This document shows positions 8,270 to 17,667 of a stretch of DNA of 64,000 nucleotides, piece by piece. The first letter of the stretch is position 1, and each line of letters opens with the position of its first letter. The position numbers and the translations under genes are program-made. This DNA is from Sporolactobacillus kofuensis (GTDB lineage: Bacteria > Bacillota > Bacilli > Bacillales > Sporolactobacillaceae): NCBI RefSeq assembly GCF_042660205.1, contig NZ_JBHSTQ010000003.1, positions 229,224 to 293,223 on the forward strand, in the 5' to 3' direction. The notes under the pieces were generated by a model that saw only the letters and a program-made list of their open reading frames with translations, ran no database searches and had not been told where the DNA came from.

Positions 8270-9241
8270 ATGGCTGGAATCAAGGATATTGCAAAAAAAG
8301 CCGGCGTTTCCATATCAACAGTATCATACGCTTTAAATGGTAGTCCTAAAATTCCAGAAAACACACGAAAAAGAATTCAGGAAATTGCGGACAAGCTTAA
8401 TTACATACCAAACCGTGCAGCGCGCACGTTGAGAAATCAAAAGACACAAACAATCGGTGTTTTTCTAGTAAATTACGGGGGTCACTTTTACAGTCAGATG
8501 ATTGACGGCATGAACACTATGCTTGCATCAGCGAATTATGATTTAATTGTCTGCTGCGGTACACGTACACATCACTTTATCCCTGAAAAGATGATTGACG
8601 GAGCGATTATTCTGGATAACAGCTTTGAAACAAGTGAAATTCTGAAGTACGCACAATCTGGAAGCAAAATGGTTGTTCTTGATCGTGTTCTGCACCACCC
8701 GAATGTCAGCCAAGTGCTTCTCGACAACAAAAAAGGGATTTGGTCGGCGCTTGATCATTTGAAAAGTTCTCCCTCATATAACACGCTTTATCTTCTCACT
8801 GGACCTGAGGGAAACTACGACAGTCGAGAACGGATAAAATCCGTCACTATGTATCTTGAAGAGGCAAATTACGCAGGAAAGCTCACCATTCTCCAAGGAG
8901 ATTTCACAAAGAAATCTGGAGAACGTGCAGCTAAGCAAATTGAACGTGAACTCACAAATGAACCGATCAGTATTCTCTCGATGAATGACGAAATGGCATT
9001 TGGTCTCTATGAACAGTTCAGCGAAAAGAAACCAAGCATCGGCAAAGATATTTCGATTATCGGATTTGATAACGATATACTCTGTAATTATCTGTCACCA
9101 AAACTGACCTCAGTCAGTTATTCAAAGTATGAATGGGGCTATCACGCTGCAGAAAAAATGCTTGATCTGATCAATGGGGATAAATCTAAGATTCAGATGA
9201 TTCCAACAGAACTTGTGACTCGAGATTCTGTGCTACTGTAA
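8270..9241 (+). CDS. LacI/GalR-family repressor of the beta-glucan regulon
   Basis: 323 residues. The N-terminal helix-turn-helix is IKDIAKKAGVSISTVSYALN with hinge helix NRAARTLRNQ, followed by a periplasmic-binding-like sensor domain. AAGGGG precedes the ATG. It is divergent from the binding-protein operon and is the natural reader of the GAAACGTTTC operators at 8071 and 15055. The effector is probably a sophoro-oligosaccharide or breakdown product (inference). Confidence 0.88.
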   Translation: MAGIKDIAKKAGVSISTVSYALNGSPKIPENTRKRIQEIADKLNYIPNRAARTLRNQKTQTIGVFLVNYGGHFYSQMIDGMNTMLASANYDLIVCCGTRTHHFIPEKMIDGAIILDNSFETSEILKYAQSGSKMVVLDRVLHHPNVSQVLLDNKKGIWSALDHLKSSPSYNTLYLLTGPEGNYDSRERIKSVTMYLEEANYAGKLTILQGDFTKKSGERAAKQIERELTNEPISILSMNDEMAFGLYEQFSEKKPSIGKDISIIGFDNDILCNYLSPKLTSVSYSKYEWGYHAAEKMLDLINGDKSKIQMIPTELVTRDSVLL

Positions 9242-9451
9242 TTCACTTTTTATTCACCAAACTTGTACTTCAAAGACACGCCCAGTTGCTCCCATCAACT
9301 GGTGCGACTGCGGACGATCGGGACCCTCCTCGGTAATACGCTATCTGTGGTCTCTGGCTCGCATCAACAGATCCGGCCCTGCAGGAGTGTCGCACGCCCG
9401 TGATTAAACAAAAAACATGGCAACAGATCGCCGGGCATGAACGTTCCCTAT
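9242..9451. other. GC-rich convergent intergenic segment
   Basis: About 210 bp richer in G+C than its surroundings between two convergent genes. It holds a small inverted repeat, CAGTTGCTCCCATCAACTG (about 9282-9300). No reading frame looks real. Function unknown; an unannotated small RNA or old insertion remnant are possible. Confidence 0.25.
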
Positions 9452-9492
9452 TAAAAAAAGAGATGTGGTGTTTTATCACCCATCTCTTTTAC
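9452..9492 (-). terminator. Terminator of the phosphorylase operon
   Basis: Minus strand: AAAGAGATGGGTG ... CACCACATCTCTTT (one bulged base), then a run of T. Its A-rich other flank may also stop the convergent LacI transcript. Confidence 0.75.
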
Positions 9493-9503
9493 GTTCCCTG
9501 TAA

Positions 9504-12500
9504 TTATTCTTGAAGATAAATATCGATCACATTACGATCAGTGAGCAGCTTCTCCACTTCTTCTTTTCGCACATACATGCCCCCAGCCCGGTAACGATTC
9601 TTCGTTTGTTCAAAGGGAACTTCAGTACCGTTGATTTCTAGTTTGTTTGTACCCTTTTTTAAGAGATGATAGGCATAGCGTGTTGGTTTCCCAAGGCAGG
9701 TGAATTGAACCTTTAACCCATCGTGAACCGCAGATAGAACCGGATCGATAACCACTCCACCATCTTTTCCGCGAATGCCGAGACAGTTGGTTATGAATTG
9801 ATTCATAAAAATTCCCGGGCCACTTGAGTAAATTCTCCAGCCTCCTTTAACCGTGATGTTGCCTTGACGGAGCTTTTCAAAATCTTTTTGTGCCCCATAC
9901 CGTGTCTTGAATGCACCATCTGAGCTGCTGAAATAGGTATTCGACTGCCGCAGTCCTGCATTTTTCACGGAATGACTTAAGTTAATGGGATTAATGACGG
10001 ACAGACCTTCCCATACTTCTTTTGCATCGCCAAGCTTTGCCATTGCCTCAATATAGCGGATGTGTGCATGAACGTACATAAGCCCAATTTCTCTTCCGAA
10101 GTTGGCTGCTTGTTCCGCCCGTTGGAAATGTACGCTGACACCGCCACGATACTCCGCGGGCTGACTCATCAAGCGTACACCATCTGGAAATTTTAAGTAC
10201 TGATTAATTAATCCTACATGCCGTTCTGCCTGCTCCGGTGTAAAAAGCTCCGCAATTATTGATCGCGTCATCGGCAGTAACCGATACTGAATACCTGTCT
10301 TTTTATCCTCCGGATGAATGATAAACTCCGTTTTCTGATCATCGGACAGATAAAGAAAGCCGGGAATCACCTTATCTGCCAATATATAGTTGTTAAAATC
10401 TTTTTTGATGGCTGCCGATAAACGGCCAAGCTCCTGCGCATAGCTCTTTTCATAGTTCTCCAATACGACACTTAATCGCCGAATTGTCTGATAGGTGAGT
10501 GCAACCGTCCAGCTGCTAGCCATATGACGCTTCATATTGGCATCATGGGGCTGTAGTGTGTCGTCCCAATCACCGTTGCCATAGCATGACAAATACGTAG
10601 TATTAAGAAAATGATCCGTAATGTACTTGATTTCACGTTTCAAATGGTCGTAAAGTGACTCTTGACCTTCCGAATCGGTAAAACGATGATCACTCCGTTT
10701 GGTGTAAGGAATGGATTGATCAAGAATGGAATAATCCCCGGTCGTATAGAGGTAATCGCTCAAAGCCTTCATCGGCCAAACAATAATATCACCGTGACTC
10801 TCATCAAACTGAATCTCTGAATAGCGATCGAACATAAACCATTGCGGCCAGTTGCCATCCTCTCGATACTGATGTGCATAGACCTTTTTCAGAATGCTTT
10901 TTGCAACGTCATAATGCTGCGACGCCATAAAGAATTCGAACGGTCCCTGACAGACATCACGCGTCCCCCACGCAGCACCTCCATACTGTTCCAGACCATG
11001 CGGGGACAGGTAGTGCACGAGCATGTCATAGGTATACCACCAAGCCATCGTTTCCAGTTTGCTCAGTTCCTCGGATAAGGGCGCATTGGAAAGTTCAAAA
11101 CCATTCAGTATACCGGACAGAAAATCACGATAGCAATCAACTTCCTTGGTTCGATCCATGACAATCCGGCCATCACCTTTTCCCTGAACACTTCCGCAAA
11201 TCATCAGTTCAAAATGATCGGTCTCATGCGTTTCAAGGATGACTAGCGATGCCGAATCAGAACGTGCCCCTTTTAGGAGCCGCCCCTCATTGTCTAGTTT
11301 GAATGGTGTACCGGAAATCCGCATTGAAAAAGTGAGCTCCGGATAGGCGGATCGGATCAATTGATTGTCCTTGTCCGGTGAAAAGTACAAAACATTATCT
11401 GACCGTTCCATAATGTACGTTGACTGATACTCACAATCATCCATAAGAATCTGATTGGTCACAAGAAATGCGTATCGTCGCCCTGAAGACGAACCGACAT
11501 TCAGTTGCACGCTTGGTTCACTGGCTGACGTAAAAAGTGTAATCACGATCGAATCGTCCGGCATAGAATAGATCCATTTGACGTAATTGAACCCGACTTC
11601 AAATAAGGATGGCAACGTGAGTAGTCGATAGGCCCCCTCTATTCGGATATAGATCCTCTGCCCTGAAGTCTTTAACACATTGAGCGCATTTCTCGCATTG
11701 GACATCATTTTATTCATTGATGTATTCCCAATGACCACTTGAGAATTAAAGATGCCGTACATGAACGCTGTTGTCGCCAGCTGATGGTCCTCAACATGAA
11801 GCGTGCGGCCGCTCATCAGAATATGACCATGAGGACGTTCCGTCAGTAGTTCTTTTTGTTTAAGAATGACATGCGACTTCTCGGGTGTGAAGAACGACAG
11901 CAATTGTCCATCAACCCGTTCCTCATGTTTTCGTTCTGGATATAATTTATTGATGGCATCCAAACTTAGCGCCTGTGCAGTTAGCGGTACGCCAATATCC
12001 TCTGCGTGAGCGAGCGAATCAACGGTCGTATAGGGTGAGGCGTCTTCCCTACTTGACTCCATCCACAACTGCTCAATTTCGTGAATGTTTTTGTGCTGAC
12101 TTTGCTCTAGGCTACCCTTTAGATCCGGATGAAGTTGTGCAAAGAACACAACAGTTTGCTCTTTACCTTCGAGCTGAATCCTCTCTGACTGTAAGCCGAT
12201 CATTGCGAATTCATATTGATTAATCTCGCTTGGAAAAACTTCCTGGGTGAGCGCTTCAGGGCTGTTTGTTTCTTTATAGGACAATCCGAAAAACTGAAAG
12301 CCATCGGTAAAATAACCTCGGGTATTCGATAACGCCCCTTGCCAAATCGCAGGAAAGTTTCCTTTCTTCTGCGCCTGGTTTTGCCGCGAACCAATAATAA
12401 ACCCTTGATCGGTTGTCTCCACATAGTGATCAATATACTGTGAGACATACGCCTCATTCGCTTGAACAGCAGCAACATTAGCCAGTCCCAAATCTTGGGT

Positions 12501-12863
12501 ATAGATGATGTCCGTTTGTATATGATTCCCGTTTAGTGTCACGGTCCAGAACCAAACATTCTGATCGGTTAGTGTGAGCAGTACCTGATAATGAACACCT
12601 TTAAAAGTTCCCTCCCATCTTCCCTTATTTTCTTTGTATGAGAAAAGGCTTGATGAGCGGATACCCAGCAAAGGAACAAAATCAATACGGTCTTCCTGAA
12701 AAACACGCAAATAGATGTTGTTTAACGAACCATCCGGCACATTACTGCGTACCTGATTAACCATCACATCATCATTCATCAGATCAAACACATCTCCGCT
12801 TGGGAGAAAGCGAAAGGTTGTCTGACCATTTTTAATCTGCATCAAGTGGCCGTGTTTCTTCAT
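9504..12863 (-). CDS. GH94-type phosphorylase, probable 1,2-beta-oligoglucan phosphorylase
   Basis: A 1119-residue cytoplasmic protein without signal peptide. The (alpha/alpha)6 catalytic part lies in the second half: GGAAWGTRDVCQGPFEF, HGDIIVWPMKAL, and YGNGDWDDTLQP with the likely catalytic Asp, then VHAHIRYIEAMAKLGDA. The C-terminus carries GGWRIYSSGPGIFMNQF and ends in a beta-sheet cap (KPTRYAYHLLKKGTNKLEING). Cellobiose phosphorylases are about 800 residues; this greater length matches 1,2-beta-oligoglucan phosphorylases, which release glucose-1-phosphate from sophoro-oligosaccharides. It overlaps the upstream GH3 gene by 4 bp (ATGA), so the two are translationally coupled. The family assignment is firm; the exact linkage specificity is inferred from length and neighbours. 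Confidence 0.8.
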   Translation of the reverse strand: MKKHGHLMQIKNGQTTFRFLPSGDVFDLMNDDVMVNQVRSNVPDGSLNNIYLRVFQEDRIDFVPLLGIRSSSLFSYKENKGRWEGTFKGVHYQVLLTLTDQNVWFWTVTLNGNHIQTDIIYTQDLGLANVAAVQANEAYVSQYIDHYVETTDQGFIIGSRQNQAQKKGNFPAIWQGALSNTRGYFTDGFQFFGLSYKETNSPEALTQEVFPSEINQYEFAMIGLQSERIQLEGKEQTVVFFAQLHPDLKGSLEQSQHKNIHEIEQLWMESSREDASPYTTVDSLAHAEDIGVPLTAQALSLDAINKLYPERKHEERVDGQLLSFFTPEKSHVILKQKELLTERPHGHILMSGRTLHVEDHQLATTAFMYGIFNSQVVIGNTSMNKMMSNARNALNVLKTSGQRIYIRIEGAYRLLTLPSLFEVGFNYVKWIYSMPDDSIVITLFTSASEPSVQLNVGSSSGRRYAFLVTNQILMDDCEYQSTYIMERSDNVLYFSPDKDNQLIRSAYPELTFSMRISGTPFKLDNEGRLLKGARSDSASLVILETHETDHFELMICGSVQGKGDGRIVMDRTKEVDCYRDFLSGILNGFELSNAPLSEELSKLETMAWWYTYDMLVHYLSPHGLEQYGGAAWGTRDVCQGPFEFFMASQHYDVAKSILKKVYAHQYREDGNWPQWFMFDRYSEIQFDESHGDIIVWPMKALSDYLYTTGDYSILDQSIPYTKRSDHRFTDSEGQESLYDHLKREIKYITDHFLNTTYLSCYGNGDWDDTLQPHDANMKRHMASSWTVALTYQTIRRLSVVLENYEKSYAQELGRLSAAIKKDFNNYILADKVIPGFLYLSDDQKTEFIIHPEDKKTGIQYRLLPMTRSIIAELFTPEQAERHVGLINQYLKFPDGVRLMSQPAEYRGGVSVHFQRAEQAANFGREIGLMYVHAHIRYIEAMAKLGDAKEVWEGLSVINPINLSHSVKNAGLRQSNTYFSSSDGAFKTRYGAQKDFEKLRQGNITVKGGWRIYSSGPGIFMNQFITNCLGIRGKDGGVVIDPVLSAVHDGLKVQFTCLGKPTRYAYHLLKKGTNKLEINGTEVPFEQTKNRYRAGGMYVRKEEVEKLLTDRNVIDIYLQE

Positions 12864-15031
12864 GCATCCATCCCCCCTGTTGCTCTAAAATAAAATGAGT
12901 CATTCAGTGTATGCGCACTATCCTGTCCAATCATAAGATTAAAGGTCCCGGTATCACTTTTGAATCGAAGATCGGGGTGCCAATATCGGAGCATTCGCTC
13001 AGTGATCTGAAATGCAACGGTCTGCTGCTCGCCAGGCTGCAAATAAATTTTTCTAAAAGATTTTAATTCCTTTAAAGGACGCACAACATCCCCCGCAATG
13101 TCTCTAATATACAGTTGCACAACTTCTGCACCGGCAGCATCACCGGTGTTTTTAACATCTATAGACACCCTGATCTCTTCATTAACGGTGATGCTTTTTT
13201 TCGACATGCGTAGATTATTGATTTCAAACGATGTATAACTGAGGCCGAAACCGAATGGAAAACGCGCATCATTGGCGCAATCGATATATTTAGAAACATA
13301 TTTTTTTTCATCTTTGTTTTCTGACTCAGGGCGACCGGTATTATTAGCATTGTAATAAACGGGGATCTGCCCAACGCTTTGCGGAAAGGACATCGTAAGT
13401 TTACCGGATGGGTTAACTTTTCCTGTCAGTAACCGGACAATGGCTCGTGCACCTTCCGATCCTGGATACCACGCCTCCAATACTGCGTCAGCATCATCGA
13501 TGACTTCGCTAAGTTCAAGCGGACGGCCATTAAACAGAATGATCACGATCGGTTTGTTTAATGGTTTCAATAACCGTAGCAATTCTAATTGACACTCGGG
13601 TAAGGTGATCTTCGTTCTACTCGCTGCTTCTCCGCTCATTTCCGACGATTCACCAAGAGCAAGAAGAATGAGCTCCGATTCTTCTGCTTTCTGGATTGCT
13701 TCACGCAGCAACTTGCTTTTACTTTCCGCTATTTCGCATCCCTTTGCTGTCAACACATTAATGCCCTCAGCGCTGAAAACTTCAGTAAGCGTTTCAGTAC
13801 GCTTCGGGTCTCCTTGCCAAGACCATGCGCCAAGGAGATCACCGTGATCAGCAAACGGGCCAATAAGCGCCAACTTTTTAGAACTATTGATTGGTAAAAT
13901 GCCGTTATTTTTAAGGAGAACGCAGCTTTCTTCGGCAGCGCGTCTTGCCCATTCACGATGTGCATGGCAATAGACAAACTTTTGTTCTTGAGCCTCATCA
14001 GCTCCTCGGTACGGATTTTCAAAAAGGCCCAGATCATTCTTTAATTTCAAGACATTCCAGACAGCCTGATCAAGGGTACTTTCTTTAATTTCTCCGCTCT
14101 CAATCAGTTGACAAAGAGTATTGGGGTAACAAAGCGTCATCATTTCAATATCGACCCCAGCAATCAGTGCTTTTCTCGCTGCTTCCTTTTCATTCTCAGC
14201 AACTCCGTGTGGGATCAGTTCACGAACCGCACCCCAATCCGAAATGACAGTTCCGTCAAAATTCCACTCTTCACGGAGGACTTTACGCAATAACCACTGA
14301 TTTGCCGATGACGGGATACCATCAACCGTATTAAAGGAAGTCATCACCACTTTGCACCCTGCATCAACGGCTGCTTGATAGGCAGGAAGATATTCCTGTC
14401 GCATACGGAGCTCAGACAGATCAACAGTGTTATACTCCCGTCCGCCCTCCACAGCCCCATAACCTGCAAAATGCTTCACACAAGCCGCCGTTCTATTGAG
14501 ATCATCCTTTAGATTATCGCCTTGAAACCCATGGACAAAGGCTGCGGCAAAAACAGAATTCAGATAGGGATCCTCACCTGTTGATTCCATGACACGTCCC
14601 CATCTGGGATCTCTAACAAGGTCCACCATAGGGGCAAAAACAACATGAATACCTGACACGGCTGCTTCATGGGCAGCAATCTCCGCTGTTTTTTCCGCAA
14701 GTCCAGGATTCCACGTACAGCCAATTGCTAACGGGATCGGAAAAATCGTTTTATATCCATGAATCACATCAGCCATGACAAGTAATGGGATGTGCAATCT
14801 GTTGTTCTTAAGCTGGCTATCAATTATTTTCTTCACATTTCTTGTTCCAGTAGCCCCCAACACAGAACCACTGTTTGTCACCAATTCGTCAGTTACACCC
14901 ATTTCAGCCATAGGTCCAGTTATTGCTCCATTGGTATCGGAATAAAAATCACTTGCCAGTTGAACAAGCTGCCCAATTTTTTCATTAAGACTCATTGTCT
15001 GTAAGAGTTCTCTGAGCTTTGATTCCTCCAC
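12860..15031 (-). CDS. GH3 beta-glucosidase (BglX-like)
   Basis: 723 residues, no signal peptide, so cytoplasmic. Order: TIM-barrel domain with substrate-binding KHFAGYGAVEGG, nucleophile region GTVISDWGAVRELIPHG (Asp of SDW), then the alpha/beta sandwich, and a C-terminal fibronectin-III-like domain (VKNTGDAAGAEVVQLYIRD). I read GTG 15031 with AGGAGG about 8 nt upstream. It is the first gene of the two-gene unit with the GH94 phosphorylase; in the Listeria counterpart the GH3 enzyme splits sophorose left over by the phosphorylase, and that division of labour is inferred here. Control is by the GAAACGTTTC operator and an overlapping cre-like site. Confidence 0.9.
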   Translation of the reverse strand: MEESKLRELLQTMSLNEKIGQLVQLASDFYSDTNGAITGPMAEMGVTDELVTNSGSVLGATGTRNVKKIIDSQLKNNRLHIPLLVMADVIHGYKTIFPIPLAIGCTWNPGLAEKTAEIAAHEAAVSGIHVVFAPMVDLVRDPRWGRVMESTGEDPYLNSVFAAAFVHGFQGDNLKDDLNRTAACVKHFAGYGAVEGGREYNTVDLSELRMRQEYLPAYQAAVDAGCKVVMTSFNTVDGIPSSANQWLLRKVLREEWNFDGTVISDWGAVRELIPHGVAENEKEAARKALIAGVDIEMMTLCYPNTLCQLIESGEIKESTLDQAVWNVLKLKNDLGLFENPYRGADEAQEQKFVYCHAHREWARRAAEESCVLLKNNGILPINSSKKLALIGPFADHGDLLGAWSWQGDPKRTETLTEVFSAEGINVLTAKGCEIAESKSKLLREAIQKAEESELILLALGESSEMSGEAASRTKITLPECQLELLRLLKPLNKPIVIILFNGRPLELSEVIDDADAVLEAWYPGSEGARAIVRLLTGKVNPSGKLTMSFPQSVGQIPVYYNANNTGRPESENKDEKKYVSKYIDCANDARFPFGFGLSYTSFEINNLRMSKKSITVNEEIRVSIDVKNTGDAAGAEVVQLYIRDIAGDVVRPLKELKSFRKIYLQPGEQQTVAFQITERMLRYWHPDLRFKSDTGTFNLMIGQDSAHTLNDSFYFRATGGMDA

Positions 15032-15054
15032 TATTCATCCTCCTCTCATTTATT

Positions 15055-15064
15055 GAAACGTTTC
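15055..15064. promoter_or_regulatory. LacI-family operator, copy B
   Basis: GAAACGTTTC, identical to 8071-8080, placed between the -10 and the start of the GH3 gene. It ties the hydrolase/phosphorylase unit to the transporter operon in one regulon. Confidence 0.75.
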
Positions 15065-15073
15065 ACTCGCTTA

Positions 15074-15102
15074 ATTATAAGCGCTTTCATAATTTGAATC
15101 AA
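15074..15102 (-). promoter_or_regulatory. Promoter of the GH3-GH94 operon with overlapping cre-like site
   Basis: TTGATT (15097-15102), 17-nt spacer, TATAAT (15074-15079) on the minus strand. TATAAGCGCTTTCA (15076-15089, one mismatch to the CcpA consensus) covers the -10 and spacer, so CcpA binding would block polymerase directly. Confidence 0.75.
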
Positions 15103-15165
15103 TTCATTTTTAATTAATTATTTAAAGTAATAGGTAGCAAAAGAGTACATACAGCTCCACCATAG

Positions 15166-15356
15166 AAAAACACGATCAACCGCATCTTGCCTGCAGTTGA
15201 TCGTGTTTGCACAGAATCTCTTTAACTAACCAATTACCTTTCCCTTCCAAAACCTGCATACCGTTTTGCGCTTTCCCTCATATGCGCATGCGTAACCGTG
15301 GCATAGATATGTCTGCCACGCTTGCCTAGCTGTCTGAACGAAAAAGTAAGGGATGC
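15166..15356 (-). pseudogene. Remnant of the 3' end of a protease paralogue
   Basis: About 190 bp nearly identical to 21070-21264, which is the last ~40 codons plus terminator of the HEFQH metalloprotease. It includes the same terminator hairpin (arms 15168-15180 and 15196-15208) and the codons for SFRQLGKRG...TVTHAHMRESAKR. Upstream coding sequence is missing. The open frame that reads through it (15234-15458) joins unrelated sequence and is not a gene. Confidence 0.75.
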
Positions 15357-15562
15357 ACTATTAATGAAGATGTTGGAAGAAAGGCTTATCATTTGTGTAT
15401 ACTCGAATCTTCCATTTGTGTTGATCATACACAGACTTTTTGATGAATGAGAATTCAATAATAAAATAGCGCAAAAAAATACAAGAATACTATCGAGAAT
15501 TTCCAGCCCATATTTGAGTATTCATAAAAAAAGATCCCTGCTCGGTTCAAAATCGAACAGAA
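15357..15562 (-). repeat. Duplicated 3' flank of an acetoin-reductase locus
   Basis: 15375-15425 resembles 2825-2875, and a hairpin with T-run at 15525-15562 closely matches the terminator at 3003-3040. The reductase gene that should precede it is absent, so this looks like a deletion scar. The hairpin may now end the deoxyribose operon. Confidence 0.5.
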
Positions 15563-15693
15563 ATCCTATCATACCATTTTCGTTTTCTTCAATAAAAGTC
15601 TCCTAAGTAACTAATTACGATACAGCCATTGAGGATTGTTCAGTCTTCATTACCTTTGGCTATCATTTTCTATCCCTTTCACTATAGATATCT

Positions 15694-16626
15694 CTACTTT
15701 ATTATTGTACTCTCTGCTTTAATAAATTCTTTTAATTCATCAGCAGAAGGATACGATGCTTGAGTCCCTTTTCGAGTGACACTTAATGCGGCGAAAGCCG
15801 TTGCCATTTTTAATGCATCAACAACATCCTTCTGTTCATTCAAGTAATGAGCAAAACATCCGATAAACGAATCACCGGCACCTGTAGTGTCAACTGCTTG
15901 AACAGAATACGCAGGAATATGTTTTGTATGACTTTCCGTAACCCAAAGCGATCCTGAATGGCCCAGTGTTACAATGACATTTTTCATTCCCTGATCAATG
16001 AGAAGCTTTGCGGCTTTACTTGCTTGCTCTGCTGTTTGAACCGGAAAACCAGTTAGAATCTCCAGTTCGCTCTCATTAGGCATAAAGTAGTCAACATGGC
16101 GAATGAGTTCAAAGTTTAGATTTTTTACAGCAGGGGCAGGATTTAAAATAACTGGTATGTTATGGACATTACCGAATTGAATCGCATCATAGACCGTTTC
16201 GAGTGGAATTTCTAACTGCAATACAATTAAAGAGCATTTCTTTAATTGATCTGAGGCTTGCTCGATATCATTTGAAGAAAGCTTCTGATTTGCTCCTTTT
16301 ACTATCAAAATACTGTTTTTTGATGAAGAATCCACAAAAATCGGAGCCACTCCACTGGAAGTTCCAGGAACTTTTTCTACAAAACTAGTGTCAATGCCAT
16401 AACTTTTCAGATTACTAATAGTACCATCACCAAAAATGTCATCGCCGACCTTAGTGAGCATCATGACTTGAGATCCTAATTTTGCTGCGGCAACCGCTTG
16501 ATTAGCTCCTTTACCCCCGCAACCCATTTCAAAATTAGGAGCTTCCAGAGTTTCACCTTCCTTAGGCATCCGATCGATATACGTAATTAAATCAACCATA
16601 TTGGAACCAATAACCGCAATCGTCAC
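15694..16626 (-). CDS. deoK: PfkB-family sugar kinase, probable deoxyribokinase
   Basis: 310 residues, ribokinase fold: GSNMVDLITYIDRMPKEGET start, GGKGANQAVAAAKLG signature 1, and the C-terminal anion hole and catalytic Asp in DTTGAGDSFIG. GTG start after GAGGGTGA. It is the last gene of a set with deoxyribose-phosphate aldolase, a FucP-like permease and a DUF4432 protein, the same parts list as the deoQKPX deoxyribose cluster of Salmonella. Deoxyribose to deoxyribose-5-phosphate is therefore the likely reaction; sequence alone cannot exclude ribose. Confidence 0.8.
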   Translation of the reverse strand: MTIAVIGSNMVDLITYIDRMPKEGETLEAPNFEMGCGGKGANQAVAAAKLGSQVMMLTKVGDDIFGDGTISNLKSYGIDTSFVEKVPGTSSGVAPIFVDSSSKNSILIVKGANQKLSSNDIEQASDQLKKCSLIVLQLEIPLETVYDAIQFGNVHNIPVILNPAPAVKNLNFELIRHVDYFMPNESELEILTGFPVQTAEQASKAAKLLIDQGMKNVIVTLGHSGSLWVTESHTKHIPAYSVQAVDTTGAGDSFIGCFAHYLNEQKDVVDALKMATAFAALSVTRKGTQASYPSADELKEFIKAESTIIK

Positions 16627-16640
16627 TTTGTTTCACCCTC

Positions 16641-17651
16641 TCATTTTTTTCCAGTAAGGACATGGAAATGTCTCTCTTCCCCGGCATTCAAATATATTAA
16701 TGATCCCGCCTTCTTTGCAGCGGTAAATCCTTCAGGTCTACATGTGCCCGGCAAGACAAATGCAGCTACCTGCTGATCACTGTTGTATAGCAACCATCGC
16801 GTTGCGTATGGAAAGCTATCAGTTGAAAATTCAGTGAAAAAGGTTACATGATCTGGGGACTCTATCTCAAAATGGACATTCTGCCCATATTGATCCAGGT
16901 GATCTGCAAAAAACACAATCTCCGGATCATACATCTCTGGATCATCCAGTTTAGATAAGGTGCCTCCCCTTTCAATAATCTCTTTATTATATCTCAGCCA
17001 TTTTTCTGTCGGTTTTACATGATCAGGTACAGTTGTTCTTAGCAAAAAAGATTGATCTGGGATACTTTGAGTCATGACCGCATCAGCCAAATAGGCATAA
17101 TTCATGTGGCACATATACTGCAGCGGCATTTCTGATCCAGATAGATTTTTAACATCCATATCGATAGCGATAGACGTTTGATCCTTAAAGAGTGTCACAC
17201 TTGGTTTGGCTAAATAATGGTGACCAAAACCTTTGACATACTCATAAGTACCGCAGAGTTTTACATAATCAGAGCCCAACTCAATCCAGGCTTCATCCAT
17301 ACTCGCGCAGGGCATCTCACCATGTAACGGATAATCATCTTCAGGTCCTGGGCAGCCATTGCTGAGCAATCCGGAATGGAAAGCAAAGCATCCATAGGTA
17401 TCCACAATACATTCAGCTTTTTTAGGATATCTAAAAAAATTCTTCATCTTTAAGTCAATATCATCAAAAGTTAGATCCCATATGATCTGCCCAAAATAAG
17501 GAAGTATAACGGTTTTTCCTCGAGTATTGATGATCTCGACTGCCTCAATTTCCGTTGGATAGCGAAATAAATTAATAGTAAACGCGTCGCTCTTATATAT
17601 GGTTGTTTTTATTTCTGAAAAATAGTATTTCTTCAGTTTAATCATTTCCAT
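16641..17651 (-). CDS. DUF4432 / aldose-1-epimerase-like protein (DeoX-like)
   Basis: About 336 residues, beta-sandwich of the galactose-mutarotase type by pattern: YFGQIIWDLTFDD, HSGLLSNGCPGPEDDYPLHGEMPC with conserved histidines, and CHMNYAYLADA. Start chosen at ATG 17651 behind AAGGAGGTC; 12 further upstream codons are open but lack a site. It sits between the kinase and permease genes with ~15-nt gaps. In deoxyribose clusters an equivalent gene (deoX) aids growth; an anomerase role on deoxyribose is a reasonable inference. Confidence 0.75.
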   Translation of the reverse strand: MEMIKLKKYYFSEIKTTIYKSDAFTINLFRYPTEIEAVEIINTRGKTVILPYFGQIIWDLTFDDIDLKMKNFFRYPKKAECIVDTYGCFAFHSGLLSNGCPGPEDDYPLHGEMPCASMDEAWIELGSDYVKLCGTYEYVKGFGHHYLAKPSVTLFKDQTSIAIDMDVKNLSGSEMPLQYMCHMNYAYLADAVMTQSIPDQSFLLRTTVPDHVKPTEKWLRYNKEIIERGGTLSKLDDPEMYDPEIVFFADHLDQYGQNVHFEIESPDHVTFFTEFSTDSFPYATRWLLYNSDQQVAAFVLPGTCRPEGFTAAKKAGSLIYLNAGEERHFHVLTGKK

Positions 17652-17667
17652 CTCAAAGACCTCCTTC

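Noticed and set aside
9270..9479. 69-codon frame in the GC-rich island after the LacI gene
   Set aside because: It runs through the terminator hairpin, is cysteine/arginine-rich in an unnatural way and has no start signal.
15234..15458. 74-codon frame as a small gene
   Set aside because: Its C-terminal half is the copied tail of the protease and its N-terminal half is read from duplicated intergenic DNA; no start signal.
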